DNA of 64,000 nucleotides, from positions 73,319,312 to 73,383,311 of the forward strand of contig CM057826.1 of assembly GCA_030068075.1 (NCBI GenBank). Direction: 5' to 3'. Source of the DNA: Paguma larvata (lineage: Eukaryota; Chordata; Mammalia; Carnivora; Viverridae). The notes under the pieces were generated by a model. It was not told where the DNA came from and did no database searches. It saw nothing but the letters and a program-made list of their open reading frames with translations. Positions 21,716 to 34,352 of the stretch are shown in pieces. A program made the translations under genes and the position numbers. Position 1 is the first letter of the stretch. Every line of letters begins with the position of its first letter.

Positions 21716-24110
21716 GGTGGAAACTACTGTCCAGATATACTCATGGACGGAGACCTCCCAAATTGAAATAAAATACTTGCAAATGAATATAAAAACCTAA
21801 GAAATAATTATACACCAAGTAGAATATATGCTAGGGGAGCAAAGTAGATTCATTAAGAAGAAAAATCAACACGATAAATTACCACATTAAGTGACTAAAA
21901 AATAAAAACCATATAATATAGTAATTGATTTAGAAAAAGCATTCGACAAAAGCCAATGCCCATTTATGATGCAAACTCTCAGTAAACTAAGCATAAGTGG
22001 AAACTTCCTCACCTGATTAAAAAAAACACCTAAAAAACACTAGCCCTAACATGATCCTAAGTGGTAGGAGACCAAACATTTTCTCCCTAGATCAGAAACA
22101 AGACAAGAATGTCTTCTCTCACCATTCCTATTCAGTACTTGCTAGGAGTTTAGTTGGTGCAATAGGACAAAAATTTTCAAAAGAAGGATATATAAATATA
22201 TAGATAGAGATTCAAAAGGAAGAAATAAGACTGTCATTATTTGTAGTGGGAGTGACTGTCTATGTAGAAAATTCATATAATCTACCAAAAATCTCTTAGA
22301 ACCAATAAGTAATTATAGCACATTCATAGAAAACATATAAGGTCAATATGCGAAAGCCTTTCTTATTACGGCAATACCGATTAAATTATGTAATTAAGAA
22401 ATCATTTACAATAGCATTAATATAAATGTAATGTATATAAATCTAATAAAATATGTATAGGTTCTGTATGCTAGAAAGAAAATATGAAGGAAATCAAAGA
22501 CCTATATGAATTATGATTATGTATTTGTTATTAGAAAAATCAGTATTAAGATATAAGTTCTTCCCAACTTGATCTATATATTCAAAACTATTCCACCTAT
22601 AGTTCTATTTTGGAGATATTGACAAACTGATTCTAAAATTCCTATGGAAAAGCAGAAGACACACAATTCTGAACAATGAAAACAAAGTTGAAGAGCTCAC
22701 ACTCTTCAACAATAGAAGCTTCAAGACAATAGAAGCTATAATAATCAAGGGAGTATGCTGTTAGCAAAAGAACAGACACATAGGTCAGTGGAATATAATA
22801 GAGAACTCAGACATAGACTATACAAATATAATCAATTGATTTTTGAGAAGGCACAAAGGCAATTTAATGGAAGAAGGATAGCTTTTCAATAAATGGTGTC
22901 AGAAAAACTGGACAACTGTATACCAAAGAAGGAACCTATACATATACCTTACACCTTACACAAAAGTTAAGACAAATTGCATCGCAAACCTAAACGTAAA
23001 ATGCAAAAATATAAAACTTCCAGAAGAACACATAAGAGAAAAACAGGTTTGCTTTGTCAGTAAGTTTTCATAAACCAAACTAAAAACAGGATTTCTAAAA
23101 GAAAAAGTTGATAACTTGGACTTTAGTAAAAACAAAACACTGCTCTAAAAAAGACAATGTTGGAATAGGGAAAGACCAACCACATACTGGGAGAAGATAT
23201 TTTCAACGCATATCACTGATAAAGGATGTGTGTACACAGTACACAAAGAACTTTTATAACTCAACCAAAAATAATTTAAACAGCCTAGCTAAAAAACAGG
23301 TGAAAGATCTGACCAGACACCTCACCAAAGAAAATATACAGATGGTATGTATGCATTTAAAAAAGATGTTTGATATCATTTCTTATTAGGGAACTGCAAA
23401 TTTACACAAGAGACATCACTACACATATATTTGAATGCTTAAGACCCAAAATTCGATTAATACCAGTTGCTGTCAAGATAAGTAGTATCAGAAACTTCAT
23501 TCAGTACTGGGGGGAATGAAAAATAATTTACTTTGAGACACAGTTTGGAAGTTTCTTCTCAAGCAAAATACAGTTTTGCCATATGATCCAGTAATCACTC
23601 CCCTACATATTTACCAAACTGGTTTAAAAAGTTATATCCTTACAATACCCTGTATGTGCGTATGTAGATTTATAGTAGTTTTATTTATAATCACAAAAAA
23701 ATGTGAAATCAACAAAGATGTCCTTCAGTAAGTAGATTAACAAACTGTGGTACGTCAGTAAAATGGAATACTATTCATAGATAAAAAGGAATGACTTACC
23801 TATCTATGCAAAGAGTTGGGGGAATCTAAATGCATTTTACTAAGTGAAAGAAATCAGTTTGAAAAGACTACACCTTGTATGATTCCAATTATATAACATT
23901 TTGGAAAGGCAACACTACAAAGATGGCAAGGAGATCAGTTGTCACCAACTGTTTGGGGATGGGATTGAATAATGAAGCACATTTGACGTTTTAGTGTGGT
24001 GAAAGTATTCAGTAAGATGTGATACTGGTGAAAATATTATATTATGCATTTATCAAAACAAAGAACTTTACAGTACAAAGAAAACTTTAATGTATACTAA
24101 TTAAAAAACA
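21716..24110 (+). mobile_element. Old L1 ORF2 region, decayed
   Basis: 'gatttagaaaaagcattcga caaa' at about 21928 encodes the conserved Asp-Leu-Glu-Lys-Ala-Phe-Asp segment of the L1 reverse transcriptase. Further on, the frame at 23108-23389 keeps the L1 ORF2 C-terminal style (Leu-Ile-Lys-Asp, Tyr-Asn-Ser-Thr-Lys-Asn-Asn). The stretch 'ggaatactattcatagataa aaagg' is also a recognised L1 tail block. Many stops and frame changes show it is dead. It probably joins the 3' UTR that follows to form one 5'-truncated old element. Confidence 0.8.
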
Positions 24111-24529
24111 ACAAAATTCATTTAGGAGAATGGTGTATTCCAATTTGTAAAAAGTGACAAAACAAAACAATCTAACTGTAATACTAAATGCATGGGACAA
24201 ACACACCAAATAGGGTGGAGGGAAAACCTAAGTAACTTTGGAAATGAGTTGCATCTGTAAGACTAAAAAAGGTAAAAGGAACTGTACTTACACACTATAG
24301 CCTAGCTGATAAAGTTGTATCCTATGTGGTTAAGGTTAACAGATCTGAAACCACTGTATTAATGGAACTGAGCAATAAAATAAATGGCAGATGCTGGAGC
24401 CAGGTGTCTTAACTGCATCCATGAAAAGTTAGAGACCATCAAGGAAAAATGGCTAAAATGGTCCATACAGTAATAGAGTTGGAGACATCAATATGAATTT
24501 ATGTTTAGCTTCATATAGATATAAACTGA

Positions 24530-24633
24530 TACATTTAGAATATTTATATGTTTGTATGTATATATATATATATTACTTTCATATATATATACTTTACATA
24601 TATATACATATATATGGCTTATATATACTTTAC

Positions 24634-24680
<47 letters not shown>

Positions 24681-24690
24681 TATGGCTTAA
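24530..24690. repeat. TA-rich compound microsatellite
   Basis: (TA)n runs broken by 'ttactttcat', 'ctttacat' and 'catatatatggct' blocks; 'tatatatactttacatatat' occurs twice. Tyr/Ile-rich frames across it on both strands are artefacts. Confidence 0.93.
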
Positions 24691-24739
24691 AATACACACA
24701 TAATGTTTTTGTTCTGTCAGCTGAAAGGGCCTAGAAGTA

Positions 24740-26205
24740 CTAAATCCCAGTAGCACCATGTATACCAAGTGTCTAGATTTTGTTTATAATATATGTAAAA
24801 CCTGAGTATGTGTAGATATAATTTTATATATAGGTATACAACATGTAGGATATCTAAAACTTTATATGTATATATGCATACATATTTATATATACTGTGT
24901 ATATAGTTTTAGGTTTTCATATTTTCCAGAGAAAAAAAACAAAGCAAAACCCGGTACTCTTGCACAAATAAATGACTAATTCCAGAGCCACTGCTAGAGA
25001 CGAATAAGATGACTCAACAGCATTGTGTATTGGCAGAAAGGTAAGGAAATGCTTAAAAACAAACAAAAAATGATGTTTGGGCCACTTCAAAAAGACACAG
25101 GAGCCAATAGAAAGAGCTCTCGATTGCTAAATCTGAAACAATTTGAGCAAAAACATAAAGAAAATAATGCTGAATATTTCGCTATAGAATAAGATAAATA
25201 TTCATAAGTCTATAATGATATAAGTAAGTGATTGAATAAATAAATAAATGGTGACAATAGACTGATTTTCCAAGTGGGAAAACTCCAAAGAATCTATGTA
25301 GATATTTTGTCCTCAAGGAGGTGGTCTTAACTCCTTACTCCTAAAATGTGGATTGCACATAGGTTGCCCTCCAAAGAGTGCCATATGGAATTGAAGAAGA
25401 AAAATTATCTTTGTAGTAGAGAAATCTGACCAACACTGTCTCACCCAAGTGATCAAGATTAACCTCAATAGCGAAATCACATTATAATATGTTCCTTGGA
25501 TATGATGAGAATGACAATTTATCCCTGCAATTTCCTTCCCAAACATGATGTCAGTCCTACCAAAGGAAAAAAAAACTTCAGACAAATTCCAGTTAAAGTC
25601 CAGTCTCACCTGGTTGGCTCAGTTGGTTAAGCATCCAACTTCAGCTCAGGTCATGATCTTACAGTTCATTAGTTTGAGCCCTGCACTGGGCTCTGTGCTG
25701 ACAGTTCAGAGCCTGGAGCCTGCTTTCAACTCTATGTCTTCCTCTCTCTCTCTCTATGCCTCACCCGTTTGTCCTATCTCTTTCTCTCTCTTTCTCTCTC
25801 TGTCAAAATAATCTTTTTTTTTTTTTAAGTCCATTTCTAAAAAATATCTGCCTAGTACCCACTAAAACTGTCAAGGTCATTTGAAATAAGGAAAGTCTGA
25901 AAAGTTACCATGGTCAGTAGGAGACTAAGGACAAATGACTACTAAATGTAGTGATCCTGGATGGGATTCTGGAACAGAAAAGGATGTTAGTAAAAACTAA
26001 AGATATCCGGATAAAGTATAAACTCTAATTAACAATAGGATTAATATCAGTACATTAGCTATTATAAATGCTGTATATTAATGTAAGATTTTAATAATAA
26101 GGAAAACTGCATTGGTTTCTGTTGGACTGCTACAGTTTTCACAATTTTTCTTTAAATCTTAAATTCTTACAAATTTTTTTAAGTAATTCATTTTTTAAAA
26201 CCCTG
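24740..26205 (+). mobile_element. Old L1 (L1ME-type) 3' UTR, split by a SINE
   Basis: 'gagccaatagaaagagctct cgattgctaaatctg', 'tattcataagtctataatga', 'gaataaataaataaatggtg', 'cctcaaggaggtggtcttaa', 'gtgatcaagattaacctcaa', 'actgtcaaggtcatttgaaa' and 'gatcctggatgggattctgg' occur in the order of the long L1ME-type 3' untranslated region. Only the CAN-SINE at 25603-25825 interrupts it. It ends in 'cacaatttttctttaaatct' and A/T-rich sequence near 26205. Confidence 0.75.
25603..25825 (+). mobile_element. CAN-SINE with T-rich tail
   Basis: 'acctggttggctcagttggt', felid 'gctgacagttcagagcctgg' block and a CT-rich stretch. The 3' end is AATAATC followed by 13 T and not an A run. Target-site duplication AAAGTCCA at 25595-25602 and TAAGTCCA at 25826-25833 (7 of 8). 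Confidence 0.92.
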
Positions 26206-27267
26206 AAAACTGTGTTCATTATAACTGGTTCTAAGTAACATCATCTGGGAAATCATTATAAATTGAAGATACTTTCTGATGAACAAAGAGACTTTCTTTA
26301 TTGGATATATAGAGAGTAGTGATCCATTCTGTTCTATCTCGAAGGCTAATTTTAGATGATTAATTAAGACGAGGATTATGAACTCCTTTTTTTCTAAAAT
26401 GTAGTATTTCCTGACTTCCCTTTAGGGATACTAATATGTGAAGTTCTTCTTAGGTGTTAGTTCTTTGCCCGGCAATTAACTGACTTTCTTTTGTTTTGTT
26501 TTGTTTATTCCTTTTTCTTTACCTCCTCCTCCTCCTCTGCCTCCTCCTCTTCCTTCCTCTCCTGCCTCCTTCCCCTCCTCTCCTTGTACCCCCTCCTCCC
26601 TCATTCTATTTTTTTCCCCTCTCCTAGTCCCTGTCTTAGCCTCTGGCATACCTTTGGTTTTATTTTATTTTATTTTTTTTATTTAACTAACTTATTTATC
26701 TTTATCATGCAATGCAACCACTGTAGAAGATACTCATATCTCAGTACATTGTTAAAAATAACAGTATAGTTATACTTTGCTTTTTTGTAATCCACCTGAA
26801 ATGCACAAATAAAATTAAGCTACAAAGTGTTCTTTTAACTGGCTTCTTTCATGGTAAAAACAATCGAGGATATGTTTCTTCAATTAGTGCTGGGTACTGT
26901 GGACTAATGTTGTAATAACTTATCTGGAGCCCCCACTTGGTGTGAATGAACCTCATTAGGTGAGGAATTTTTATCATTGTTTTAAAGAATCACATTTTCC
27001 TCATCATTTAGACCTACTGACAAGTGATAGCTCTCCTTCTTGCAGAATATCCTAGGGTCTCTCTTATTTTTAAGGCATATCGAGATTAGAACATCATATA
27101 GGTATTTTTCAGTAATGATCAGTATCTTAGCTTCGACTACATCCCAGTGAGGGAGAGCTGACCTTAGGTGAAATTGTGTTGTGAGCCATTTACTTTGCTG
27201 CCATCCTATTTCACTGTGCACAGGTATCAAAGTGGTTCCAAGTATAACTTTTAGAAAAAGATGAATT
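26206..27267. other. Unassigned DNA
   Basis: Contains a polypyrimidine tract (26519-26606) and otherwise nothing recognised. The frames 26491-26769 and 26501-26686 are Ser/Pro-rich translations of that tract. Confidence 0.4.
26519..26606. repeat. Polypyrimidine (CCT)n-like tract
   Basis: About 90 bases almost only C and T, with CTC units at the start and degenerate CCTCCT groups after. Confidence 0.9.
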
Positions 27268-27470
27268 AAGGCTCATATCTTGGCTATGACAAAATAAGTT
27301 ATCGAATACTGTGATGTTGTGCAAGTTATTTCTCTGTACTTCGAATTCGTAACTATAAAATAGAAATAATTCTTACCCAATAGTTTGTGTGTATGAGCAT
27401 TAAATTAGGTAATTTGTGTAAAGTATCAGAAGATTGCCTCTGTACAATCAGACACTCAAAAATAGCAGAT
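27268..27470 (+). mobile_element. MIR-family SINE relic
   Basis: 'gtgcaagttatttctctgta', 'ctataaaatagaaataattc ttaccc' and 'gagcattaaattaggtaatt' follow the central-to-3' MIR order. Confidence 0.7.
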
Positions 27471-27902
27471 ATCCTAGCTAGAGGAATCTTCGGTATGATG
27501 CCACACAAATGCTCTTAGGAAATATACTACTTTGACTATTATAGACTCTGCATATCTACTCATTTATCCTTATAGCACAGCTAGTAAGAAATAGTTACAT
27601 CTGAAACTTTGCAATAAATTTTGCATATAAAGCAAGATTTCAGTAAAGGGCTCCTATATAATGAACACCGTCAGTAACCTAGGAAATACAGATTTAGAAG
27701 AAAAATGGGGATATCTGAGATAGTAGTTAAAGAGTGTAATATTGTACTTAGACTCATCTCTATGCTAATTTACTGTACAAGAATTCAGATATTCTAGGGT
27801 ATACATAGAAACCTTAGGTATGTGTGTGTAAAGATATGAAAGGTAGAAGCTGATAAGTCATGTATGCATAGCATTATATTTGCTCTGATTAAAAAAAGAG
27901 AA
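27471..27902. other. Unassigned DNA
   Basis: No element or coding signal recognised. Confidence 0.4.
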
Positions 27903-28255
27903 ATGGAATACATTTTTAAAATATAGAAACTATAGATTCAAAATAATGTAAAATTTATTTTGGGGTGGGGTGGAGTATCTTGAGTGACTCAGTTGGTTAA
28001 GTGTCTGACTCTTGATTGTCTCAGGTCATCATCTCATGGTTCGTGGGATGAAGCCCTGTACTGGGTTCTGCACTGACCACATGAAACCTATGTAGGATTC
28101 TCTCTCTCTCTCTCTCTGCCCCTCCCATCCTCTCTCTTTCTCTTTCTCTCTCCCTCAAAATAAATAAACTAAAAATAAATAAGTGGAATACATTTTTAAA
28201 ATATAGATATTAGATTCAAAATAATAATTCAAAAAAGTAAGAAAAATTCATTTTG
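27903..28255 (+). repeat. ~55-75 bp direct repeats flanking a SINE
   Basis: Left copy about 27903-27960 and right copy about 28182-28255 share 'ggaatacatttttaaaatat ag' and 'agattcaaaataat', and both end in 'ttYattttg'. The CAN-SINE lies exactly between them. The right copy has a short insertion ('aattcaaaaaagtaag'). Confidence 0.85.
27961..28181 (+). mobile_element. CAN-SINE, variant middle
   Basis: 'gagtgactcagttggttaag', 'ggtcatcatctcatggttcg', 'gcactgaccacatgaaacct', a (TC)n stretch and AAATAAATAAAC tail. The middle is of the same variant subtype as the SINE at 19290. Flanked by the direct repeat described separately. Confidence 0.9.
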
Positions 28256-28292
28256 TTTTAAATTTGAGAGAGAGAGAGAGCATGAGTATGGG

Positions 28293-28331
<39 letters not shown>

Positions 28332-28449
28332 CTTAAGCAGGTTCTACATGTGGAGTCTGACACAGGGCTTGATTCCATGACCCTGGGATCATGACCTAAG
28401 CCAAAATCAAGAGTTGGACGCTCAACCAACTAAGCTACCCATGCACCAC
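28256..28449 (-). mobile_element. CAN-SINE, antisense
   Basis: (GA)n stretch, 'gcaggttctacatgtggagt', 'gggatcatgacctaagccaa' and 'gctacccatgcacca'. Exact 13-bp target-site duplication AAAATTCATTTTG at 28243-28255 and 28450-28462. It inserted into the right copy of the direct repeat, so it is younger than that duplication. Confidence 0.94.
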
Positions 28450-28462
28450 AAAATTCATTTTG

Positions 28463-30694
28463 GACAATAGACAACTATGTTTTTGATCAAAAACAATTCT
28501 TAATCTGAACTAATTTTAATCAGTTACATTTTAATATTTTATTCCATTTCACTTTCAATCATCATTATAAAGTCTTAATATCCTAATTAATAACTTTTCA
28601 GTGTTTTACTTAATATCTTTGTCTGAATGTGTAATCAATATTTTTCTTTATTTTGCCTGTTTATCCTTATCCTAATTGTGTTAATTCACAGTTTTTGTAT
28701 GCTAGGTAAATATTTAAAAGAATTATAACTTAGCTCTTTTCTAATGTTCTAATCTAGTCAAACCATTTACTTTTTACTTTTATTTTACGGATTTACCAGA
28801 AGACTGAATTTTCTGTTAATTGCATATTTTGTTATTTCATGCCATTTCCTTCTGCTAGGTCATTAACAGTCCAATCGCCTAAAACTAGATACCTATCTGG
28901 GTAACATTTCTCTCATACTATTTTAAAGCATTTTTTCTGCCCCAATCCCTTTACCACCGAAAATTTACTGACTTGTTTTCAGTGCTCATGCCATGATGCC
29001 ACACTCCTGACCCGCTAAATTGGTCTTTTGTGTGCTCTCCTGTGTTGAAAGTACTCTAAAAACAGAGTCAGATTAGTCCTTGGATTTCTCCTGCTGACTC
29101 TCTGTGCTCTACCTTTAAAAACTGCAGGATTTATTAGGCACTCCTCCCTCCTTTTGTGATTCTAAGCTGTGACTATTTTTAATCAACTTTTTTCTTATTA
29201 AGAACTCTGTGGGTGTGGCTATAATTGACATTTCTAAAATTTCCTTCTTCGAAAATTACTTTAGATTTTAAATGGCGTATTGGTGATTTGTTACAGCATC
29301 ATGGCTTCTGATTTCCCCTTCTCCAGCATAGAAACATGAGGTTGGTCAAGGTGGAGATCATGCAGGGAAGAAACTGAGGTGAGAAATGTGGTCTAATCAT
29401 TAATGACCAGGGATAGAATCAGGTCAAGATCGGGGTTAACCTGAATCTACTACTCAGGGCTGCATGAGCCTGCCTAGACTTTAAACTGTGTCTCCAAGAA
29501 GCTCAAGCCAGGGATTAGCACACATGGCCGAGTCAGAGTTTACAGAACTGGCCCAAGATCTGCAAGAGATGCTTTTTACAAAAATGTCTATAGACTCTTC
29601 CACAGATGTTTTCTAGCTGCTGGTCAAAGGATCTGGTTTTCATTTATTACTTTTCATCCACGGGCATTTTGGGTATTCCTAAATTAGTTCCATTTGAGTT
29701 TGGCTCCATAAACTTTGTGATCCCACGTGTTCCTGGTTACAATAAGGAAGTGATTGCTACCAAGTAATAAAGGTAAAACTTTTGTGCAGAGGGGCCAGGT
29801 TTCTTCAGAAGACTGAGACCCAAAACTGCACCTATGACCTCAGAGGGAAAAAAAGAAATTTATTGCACACAAGAAGAAAAACCTCCTGGTCTTGAACACA
29901 GAAACTACAGAGTATTAAAGATGCTGAGTGGCTTCATGTTGATGGTGGTCAGCTTCCAAAGTGTGAAATGTGAAATACTGTGGTCCCTTCTAACCCCAGA
30001 CCGATGAGGAGATGGGAAGGAAATAAAAAACAAAACATATCAAAATTGACGATGTGCCCTTGTGGTTCTGCCAGCCCTGGGCTTCAGGGACTGTCTCAGG
30101 ACTGCAGATGATAGAACGGGGTCTGCACACTTGGGGGCAAGTTGGCATTGGGGAAGGTCAGGATGATATTTTTAAAGTAAGCCATTGCTTATTTCTTCAA
30201 TAATTCTATTTTCACTGCTCATTTTCTTTAAGGGAATGTAGTTGGGTTCAAACTGCATCAGGGTGGAAAAGGGGGAAAGCTGGAATCTAGGAGTCACAGG
30301 TTGGGGGCTTAAATAAATTCACATAAATTAATAAATGTATAAAAAGAAATACATTAATATCTATCTATATAAATACATGATTATATTAATGAAAACATAC
30401 ACAAATACACACACTCGCACTCCTTTTTTTAAGTGACATAGATGAGGAATTAGCTGAGTAATTGAGGCCAAATTGACACAAAGGCACATTTTACCATCTG
30501 GAAATGATTTTTTTGCATACTAAAACTTAAAGGTTCCATCTCTTGTTTATTAACACTGATAGTGTTACCTTACAGCTTAACCTTTTCACCCCAATAGAAA
30601 ATATCAAAAAAAACCATTTTATTAGAAAGGAAGTAGGTGTTCTCTTATCAGTTTTGCCTGTATTCTTCCTTTGATCAAGACGTGTATGATGTAT
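28463..30694. other. Unassigned DNA, partly GC-richer
   Basis: Over 2.2 kb without a recognised repeat. The 29.3-30.3 kb part is less AT-rich than the surroundings. On the minus strand an AATAAA (complement at 29859-29864) lies in text that resembles an LTR or 3' UTR end, but no family could be named. No open frame of interest. Confidence 0.4.
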
Positions 30695-30695
30695 G

Positions 30696-30720
<25 letters not shown>
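30696..30720. repeat. Poly-T run
   Basis: About 25 uninterrupted T with no SINE or L1 body attached on either side. Confidence 0.9.
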
Positions 30721-30729
<9 letters not shown>

Positions 30730-30875
30730 TTTAAATAACCCATGGAAAAGTTCCTTCCCTCGGTCTTCAAAATAGTATAATGAGGCTATTAAATTATGAA
30801 AGCAATTAAGCTTTCACATAATCAGAAATATTTCTATTCTCACTACATTTTATAAATACTCAAAAATAATCATAA

Positions 30876-30910
30876 TGTGTATATATATGTATATATATAT
30901 ATATACACAC
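30876..30910. repeat. (TA)n/(CA)n short microsatellite
   Basis: 'gtgtatatatatgtatatat' continuing to 'atacacaca'. Confidence 0.85.
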
Positions 30911-30924
30911 AGCCATAAAATTAC

Positions 30925-31144
30925 TATTTTTAATTTTTTTTTTGTTTACTTAACTTTGAGAGCGAGAGAGAGAGAGCATGAGTGGGGAAGGGGCAGAAAG
31001 AGTGGGAGACACAGAATCTGAAGCAGGCTCCATCCAGGCTCTGAGCTGTCAGCATCGAGCCCGATGCGAGGCTCAAACTCACAGACTATAAGATCATGAC
31101 CTGAGCCAAAGTTCAATGCTTAAACTGAGCTACCCAGGTGCACC
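30925..31144 (-). mobile_element. CAN-SINE (felid type), antisense
   Basis: T-rich tail complement, (GA)n, 'gaagcaggctccatccaggc tctgagctgtcagca', 'gatcatgacctgagccaaag' and 'gctacccaggtgcacc'. Target-site duplication AAAATTAC at 30917-30924 and 31145-31152. Confidence 0.95.
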
Positions 31145-31152
31145 AAAATTAC

Positions 31153-32869
31153 CTAATTTCTTTGCAAGTAAGCATATAACTATTATAATTCCTCAGGTCA
31201 ACTAGTATTTTTTGAATACCTACCGACCACGGTTTTGTGATAACGAGAAGTAATGGCCTAAAAATAGAAACTTTGACCTGAAATATTAAAATGATTTTAA
31301 AATGCCTAGAATATGGGTTAGACATTGGAAGAAACAAGCGACTATATATTCTAAGTTGGATGTACTCAGCAATGATTTAAATGCTGGAGCAATTTTCTTA
31401 TCTCATCGCAGAAGCACATTTTGAGGAGGACACTCTAGACAATAATTTGTAAAAATCTAGTAAGATGATGTTCCTCTGTCCTCTTCCATCCAGGTTCAGT
31501 GTTTGGAGGACCAAGGTAACTTTTGAATCATCCCCCTTGGAACCTGTCATTTAAAAAAACTGTTTACATTAATTGTTACTGATGTGGAATATTCGTAGAA
31601 AACCCCAGGCCTGCTAAAGGAACTCTTTTCTATGATTATGCAGCAAAAGTGAAATGCTTTAATGTTTAAAATAAACTCAACATTTCTTTTTAAGAAAAAT
31701 GCTTACACTGTAAATATATGTCATTAGTGATTTGCGGACATGACGGCTTTGCCAAATGAGCTTAACAGGGTTCTATAGTTCTATCAATAAAGAACATACT
31801 ACAAGGATGATACTAAATAGTATAGAATTTTTCATGTTTTTTGTAATTTAGAGCAAAGATAAAAAGCTGTCCTGATTTTGTGTACTAATTAGTGCCTCTT
31901 TAATGGTAGCATAAAATGCTCTAATGGTAACACTGTAGGAAGTAATTAACTTTTCTTCAACTAAAATGATACTTGGGTGGTGTCACTAAAAATAGATACA
32001 CTGTATAGAAGCAGTAGGCCTTCCCATTACAGCAGTTCAATACATGTCTACCCAAGTTTAACTTTCTGTAGGTACTTGGACAGGAATGTGGGTTTATAAT
32101 TTTTGTCTTTCACATCAAGGAAAGTTAGTGGATGTTGTTCATTCAATTGTACTTTAAAGGTGAGAAAAGGAATATATAAGAGAAAGAAAGTCAGAGTGGC
32201 AGAATGACAGAGAAATAGAAATTTCTCTTGCAGGGGAAGAAAAATCATTCCCTCTCTACTCTTCTAGGTTCTTGCCTGAGATCCTACTGTCATATAAGAC
32301 AGATTAACAGGTGAAAAACAAATAGAATTTTAATACCTTATATACCTCCTGTATACTTGGGAGATACCCAGGAAAACTGAGTAACTCCCTGAAATGGCCC
32401 AAGTTACCACTTTGAATACCATCTCTAGCTAAAGACAAAAGAGGTTTAGGGAGAAAGAGGCGAGTCATGGAAAGTTATCAGGCAAGGCAAGGTAAACAAG
32501 GCTAAGATTGCTATACAGACTGAAGTCCGGGACTTCTCCATTGATAAAAGTTTCTAGAGATTTGGCCATTCTCCTTTTCTTTACACTAGAAGGAGACACC
32601 CTTATAAATGGAGATTTTATGAATGTAATTATCTCTTACAAAAGAGTAACCTTTACTGTTTTCAGAGCTTCTCCTGTGTCTGCTGTTTCTTAAAAACAGC
32701 CTGCTGAAAAATAATAAATATGTTAAAGAGGCATATTTGGGGATGGTATATTTTGGTCCCCTTTACTATCCTGTCTTACTAGGAAAATATTTGGTGACTT
32801 CTTTTTCTTTTGTTCCTCCTCAGTCCTGCAGTTTTCTAAGGTACTGAATTCTGCCATCATCGGGACTGA
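31153..32869. other. Unassigned DNA
   Basis: No family named. The part at about 32270-32800 ('aggcaaggtaaacaaggcta', 'aaagaggcatatttggggat ggtat') has the look of an old LTR or DNA-transposon relic, but I cannot name it. No coding support. Confidence 0.35.
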
Positions 32870-33075
32870 GCTTGGAAACAGATTCTTCCCCAGAGTATCC
32901 AGATAAGAGTTCTGCCAGCTGACATCTTGGTTCTGGCCTTGGGACAGCCTAAGCAGAGAGCCCAGTCAAGCCTGCCTCGATTTTTCACCTACAGAATGGG
33001 ATCCGAATTAATGGACATTGATTTAAGCCAGCAAATTTGTGGTAATTTGTTATACAATAATAGAAAACTAATGAA
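32870..33075 (+). mobile_element. MLT1-like LTR 3' fragment
   Basis: 'gccagctgacatcttggttc tggcc', 'agagagcccagtcaagcctg', 'acctacagaatgggatccga' and 'tttaagccagcaaatttgtg gtaatttgttata ... aatagaaaactaatga' follow MLT1 3'-end order. Confidence 0.7.
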
Positions 33076-33762
33076 GATGGATATAAATGACATCTCTTTA
33101 CTCTTAACTCTGACAGTTAAATGTATACTGTTTTCTCAGATGACATTTCCCAGTTATTACCAGCCACCGAACCCCCACTTGTGTACTTTGTAAAGAGTTG
33201 AGAGAGTCCTTGATATTTTTTAAATACTCTCCCACTGGGGAAGTGAACTGATGTGGTATGCTCTCAGCAATTGTAGTAAACACTGGTTCTTTTTGAAAAT
33301 GCTCATGATAAGCTTAGAGTCTAGAAAATTGCTCTTTAACTTGATGGGGTATTTTTTATCCTTTTAGATAAGATACTAATTTGCATCCTTTTGAAACTCT
33401 TCAGTTCAAATCATAAATGCTCATTATACTTCTTCATTGTGAGCATGATCAAGCCTTATGCATGCATATCTTTAGCACCTCTTGAAATGGCTACAGTCCT
33501 TTGAACAAACTAAGTACTGGAGAAAATGAGGACTGTATCTCCCTGCATCTTGTTTTCAAAGATGGATGCACTCTTCAATAGCAAATGCCTAACAAGCTGA
33601 ACAGTTTCAAGGGCTCTGTTGATTGAAAAACATTATCAGATAGTACTTTGTGAAGCAGGCCCTCCTAAATGTGGATGCAATGTTATTTGAATGAGAACCA
33701 TCTCCTAGTTAAGATTAACAAAGGACTTACATAATAAAAACAAATTTTATTATAAAAGAAAA

Positions 33763-33809
<47 letters not shown>

Positions 33810-34124
33810 AAGACTAAATGCATTCATTACCATAACAAAAATGACCTAGAAATGTCAAGGACAAAATTTCTTAGGCACTGATAACTTTAGAAAATGATTG
33901 CTGGGAATAGTTTCTTTTAATGAAAACTTTTTCATTATGTTGTATTTAGTGGTCCTGTTGGTCTCTTGTGTTACTTTCCCATTATTATAATGTCTAAGAT
34001 TGTTAAAATGGCACGTCTACCTACTACATAGTCTGTATAGATTTATAAAGCATAGTGTTAAAGATAAAACCTGTAAAATCTATAAATGTTATAATTTAAG
34101 GACACTAAAGCCTATTAAGTTAAA
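33076..34124. other. Unassigned DNA with a GT microsatellite
   Basis: No interspersed repeat recognised; the microsatellite is listed separately. Confidence 0.4.
33764..33807. repeat. (GT)n microsatellite
   Basis: About 21 uninterrupted GT units, long enough to be polymorphic. Confidence 0.97.
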
Positions 34125-34144
34125 ATATAAGGATAAGGATCTGG

Positions 34145-34352
34145 GGGGCACCTGATGTCTCAGTTAAGCATCTGACTTCACCTCAGGTTATGATCTCACA
34201 GTTCCTGAGTTTGAGACCCACATCAGGCTCTGTGCTGACAGGTCAGAGCCTGGAGCCTGCATCAGATTCTGTGTTTCCCTCTCTCTCTGCCTCCACTGCA
34301 ATCACTCCCTCTCTCTTTTTCTCAAAAATAAACAAATATTAATTTTTTTAAT
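34145..34352 (+). mobile_element. CAN-SINE with perfect 20-bp target-site duplication
   Basis: 'gggcacctgatgtctcagtt' head, felid 'gctgacaggtcagagcctgg' block, CT-rich stretch and AAAATAAACAAATATTAA tail. Flanked by exact copies of ATATAAGGATAAGGATCTGG at 34125-34144 and 34353-34372. The perfect duplication suggests a relatively recent insertion. Confidence 0.97.

Noticed and set aside
24488..24734. Tyr/Ile-rich frames on both strands
   Set aside because: Translations of a TA microsatellite.
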